Assembly: GCA_947311795.1 (NCBI GenBank)
Contig: CAMZLX010000180.1
Coordinates: 1-8,523, forward strand
Direction: 5' to 3'
Origin: an uncultured Zetaproteobacteria bacterium
GTDB taxonomy: Bacteria > Pseudomonadota > Zetaproteobacteria > Mariprofundales > Mariprofundaceae
DNA: 8,523 nt
The position numbers and the translations under genes were made by a program. The notes under the pieces were generated by a model. It worked only from the letters and a program-made list of their open reading frames with translations. It was not told where the DNA came from and ran no database searches. Shown one piece after another: positions 6,808 through 8,523 of this stretch. Numbering within the stretch: the stretch's first letter is position 1; every line of letters begins with the position of its first letter.

Positions 6808-7190
6808 AACGTATCTTGTTGGACACGCATACTTTACTTTGGTGGCTTGCTGACGATAAAGCATTAGGCAAAGCTGCGAAAGCACTCATTAGCGATGCCA
6901 GAAATGAAGTCTTGGTCAGTGCCGTAACCACTTGGGAAATTGCCATCAAAAAAAAGAAGGGGCTTTTAACTGCCCCTGATAACATGGATGCAATTATCGA
7001 AGATGAGGGGTTTTCCAAGTTGTCCATCACACTCTTTCATGGTGAACAAGCAGGGGCTCTACAAGACATACATCGCGACCCTTTTGATAGGATGTTGATT
7101 GCTCAAACACAAGCCGAAGGTTTAGAGCTATTAACTGCCGATAGCACTATCCCAAAATATGGGATAAGAACAATCAACGCATCAAAATAA
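6804..7190 (+). CDS. vapC: VapC-like PIN-domain toxin (ribonuclease)
   Basis: A 128-residue single-domain PIN protein of the VapC type paired with Phd/YefM-like antitoxins. It starts LLDTHTLLWWLADD, and the expected metal-binding acids are all visible: D7, E45 in TTWEIAIK, D95 in HRDPFDRMLIAQ, and D113 in LLTADSTI. Such proteins are Mg2+-dependent ribonucleases that stop growth by cutting specific RNAs, often tRNA or rRNA; the target here cannot be read from sequence. The start is GTG at 6804, overlapping the antitoxin stop as GTGA, so toxin synthesis should depend on antitoxin translation. A run of eight A (6948-6955) follows the E45 block and encodes part of KKKK (49-52). The gene is intact. 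Its stop is one base from the stop of the convergent glgP gene. Confidence 0.92.
   Translation: MKRILLDTHTLLWWLADDKALGKAAKALISDARNEVLVSAVTTWEIAIKKKKGLLTAPDNMDAIIEDEGFSKLSITLFHGEQAGALQDIHRDPFDRMLIAQTQAEGLELLTADSTIPKYGIRTINASK
7148..7166 (-). terminator. small hairpin just beyond the glgP stop, possible weak 3'-end signal
   Basis: TATCCCA (7148-7154) and TGGGATA (7160-7166) form a perfect 7-bp stem with a 5-base loop, about 25 bases past the glgP stop in the glgP direction and inside the vapC coding region. No T tract follows on either strand, so an intrinsic terminator is doubtful. It is the only stem I see near the end of glgP. Confidence 0.2.
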
Positions 7191-7191
7191 C

Positions 7192-8523
7192 TTAGGTTTT
7201 AGGTGTAACTGGCGTTAAACCCCAAATGTCGCGGTTATAATCTTGCATAGTGCGGTCGGTAGAGAATTTTCCACTGAATGCCGTGTTATAAATACTCATT
7301 TTCAGCCATTTTGTTTTGTCTTGATACGCATTTGCTGCTTCTTGTTGCGCATCAACAAAAGAGCGGAAATCTGCAGCCGTTAACCATGGGTCATTTGCGC
7401 AGCGAACCGAGTTAATCACATCATCAAATAAACCCAAAGAAAACTGATTAAAATGGCCGCTTTGCAACAAATTCATCACACGTTTAAAATCTTCATCAGC
7501 TTCAATAATCGCATTCGGGTTGTAGTTACCACGTGTTTGCTCTACTTCTTCAGCAGTTAAACCAAACAAGAAGAAGTTTTCATCGCCAACTTCTTCACGA
7601 ATTTCAATATTTGCGCCATCCAATGTGCCAATGGTCAACGCACCATTCATCATAAACTTCATATTGCCTGTGCCGGATGCTTCTTTACCCGCAGTGGAAA
7701 TTTGTTCTGATAAATCGGCTGCTGGTGCGATTTTTTCCATGGCAGATACACGGTAGTTGGGGAAGAATACGATTTTAAGTTTATCACCAACATCGGGGTC
7801 ATTGTTGACCACTTCAGCAACACTGTTTACCAATTTGATGATTTTCTTCGCCATGTAATAACCTGGTGCTGCTTTACCACCAATCAATACACAACGGTTT
7901 GTCCAATTATCTGTATCACCGCGTTTGATGCGGTCATACAAGTGAATGACGTGTAAGACATTCAAGAGTTGGCGTTTGTATTCATGGATACGTTTAACTT
8001 GAATATCAAACATAGCGTCAGGATTAAATGTTACCCCACACTCTTCTTTTACAATCGCAGCCAAGGTTTTTTTGTTTTCACGCTTACATGTTGCCCATTG
8101 TTTGCGGAATGACTCTTTATCTGCCAAAGGTGCAAGTTTGCGAAGCTCATCAAGCTGTGTAATCCAGCCATCACCAATGTTTTTATTAATCAACTGGGTC
8201 AATGATGGGTTGCACCATGCCATCCAACGACGTTGCGTCACTCCATTGGTCTTGTTATTAAACTTCTCAGGCCATAAGTCATAAAAGTCAGCAAACAAAC
8301 CTTCAACAAGCAGGTCTGAATGCAACTGCGCCACACCATTGATAGAAAAGCTGCCGACAATCGCCAAATATGCCATGCGCACTTGCTGTTCATCACCCTC
8401 TTCGATGATGGACATACGGCGTTGACGCGCTACATCACCTGGATATTTTTTGGCGAGCTCTTGGAGGAAACGGGCATTGATTTCATAAATAATATCTAAG
8501 ATACGTGGTAACAAATGGCTAAA
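7192..8523 (-). CDS. glgP: glycogen/maltodextrin phosphorylase, C-terminal half
   Basis: Cytoplasmic GT35 enzyme that uses phosphate to release glucose-1-phosphate from alpha-1,4-glucan ends. The frame is open to the right edge of the window, giving 443 visible residues of a family usually about 800-850 long; the N-terminal half lies beyond. The visible part begins HLLPRILDIIYEINARFL, a conserved interior block, so the TTG at 8514 is not a start. Further marks are SFSINGVAQLHSDLL, NNKTNGVTQRRW, FDIQVKRIHEYKRQLLN, GGKAAPGYYMAK, NYRVSAMEKIAPAADLSEQI, and the pyridoxal phosphate site GTGNMKFMMNGALTIGTLDG, whose cofactor lysine is encoded at 7657-7659. It faces the glgA-glk operon from the opposite strand. 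Its stop lies one base from the vapC stop with no strong terminator, so its transcript may extend antisense into the toxin-antitoxin genes. Confidence 0.97.
   Translation of the reverse strand, partial: FSHLLPRILDIIYEINARFLQELAKKYPGDVARQRRMSIIEEGDEQQVRMAYLAIVGSFSINGVAQLHSDLLVEGLFADFYDLWPEKFNNKTNGVTQRRWMAWCNPSLTQLINKNIGDGWITQLDELRKLAPLADKESFRKQWATCKRENKKTLAAIVKEECGVTFNPDAMFDIQVKRIHEYKRQLLNVLHVIHLYDRIKRGDTDNWTNRCVLIGGKAAPGYYMAKKIIKLVNSVAEVVNNDPDVGDKLKIVFFPNYRVSAMEKIAPAADLSEQISTAGKEASGTGNMKFMMNGALTIGTLDGANIEIREEVGDENFFLFGLTAEEVEQTRGNYNPNAIIEADEDFKRVMNLLQSGHFNQFSLGLFDDVINSVRCANDPWLTAADFRSFVDAQQEAANAYQDKTKWLKMSIYNTAFSGKFSTDRTMQDYNRDIWGLTPVTPKT

Noticed and set aside
6957..6977. Short inverted repeat AGGGGC / GCCCCT within vapC resembling the hairpin at 6426-6448
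   Set aside because: It is inside coding sequence, only 6 bp, with no T tract, and the shared GGGGC is probably chance.
6653..7030. Minus-strand open frame of 125 codons opposite the toxin-antitoxin pair
   Set aside because: The plus-strand genes here have clear family motifs and overlap as such pairs do; the minus frame shows no motif.
8072..8284. Plus-strand open frame of 70 codons inside glgP
   Set aside because: It is a shadow frame opposite a strongly conserved phosphorylase sequence and has no family likeness.
1..8523. CRISPR array, insertion sequence or tRNA
   Set aside because: Reading through the window I found no regularly spaced repeats, transposase or integrase, or tRNA cloverleaf; nearly all of the sequence is explained by coding regions.

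Overview
The window is a stretch of bacterial chromosome built around glycogen and maltodextrin metabolism. It reads as a Gram-negative proteobacterium: Shine-Dalgarno sites of the GGAGG/AGAGG type, an E. coli-like glucose-6-phosphate isomerase of 547 residues, an ADP-glucose type glycogen synthase, and a protein with a classical Sec signal peptide. The protein style resembles what I remember of marine gammaproteobacteria or zetaproteobacteria. That placement is an impression, not a result.

Layout, left to right. Positions 1-303 (+) hold the C-terminal end of 4-alpha-glucanotransferase (malQ). Tail to tail with it, 309-1385 (-) encodes an unrecognised exported, cysteine-rich protein that lies just downstream of pgi (1431-3074, -). 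The pgi gene is divergent from glgA (3231-4688, +), with a 156-bp shared promoter region between them. glgA overlaps a ROK-family glucokinase gene (4681-5619, +), which in turn overlaps a DUF2971-family gene (5609-6448, +) that ends inside a perfect 10-bp hairpin. A leader of about 120 bp with nested inverted repeats precedes a type II toxin-antitoxin pair: a Phd/YefM-like antitoxin (6568-6807) and a VapC-like PIN toxin (6804-7190). The right edge is the C-terminal half of glycogen phosphorylase (glgP, 7192-8523, -), whose stop codon is one base from the toxin stop.

The metabolic genes form a coherent set. GlgA extends glycogen from ADP-glucose. GlgP releases glucose-1-phosphate from it. MalQ rearranges the remaining short maltodextrins and frees glucose. 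Glk phosphorylates glucose to glucose-6-phosphate, and Pgi links that to fructose-6-phosphate and central metabolism. glgB and glgC are not in the window.

Three blocks look like accessory cargo set into this core: the exported protein gene, the DUF2971 gene and the toxin-antitoxin pair. The first two are visibly richer in A+T than the metabolic genes in sampled lines. The most interesting non-coding structure is the leader of the toxin-antitoxin operon, where an inverted repeat covers the antitoxin ribosome binding site and a pair of direct repeats is spaced exactly 10 bp. I see no rRNA, tRNA, CRISPR array, insertion sequence or replication origin, and no gene-free stretch longer than 156 bp.
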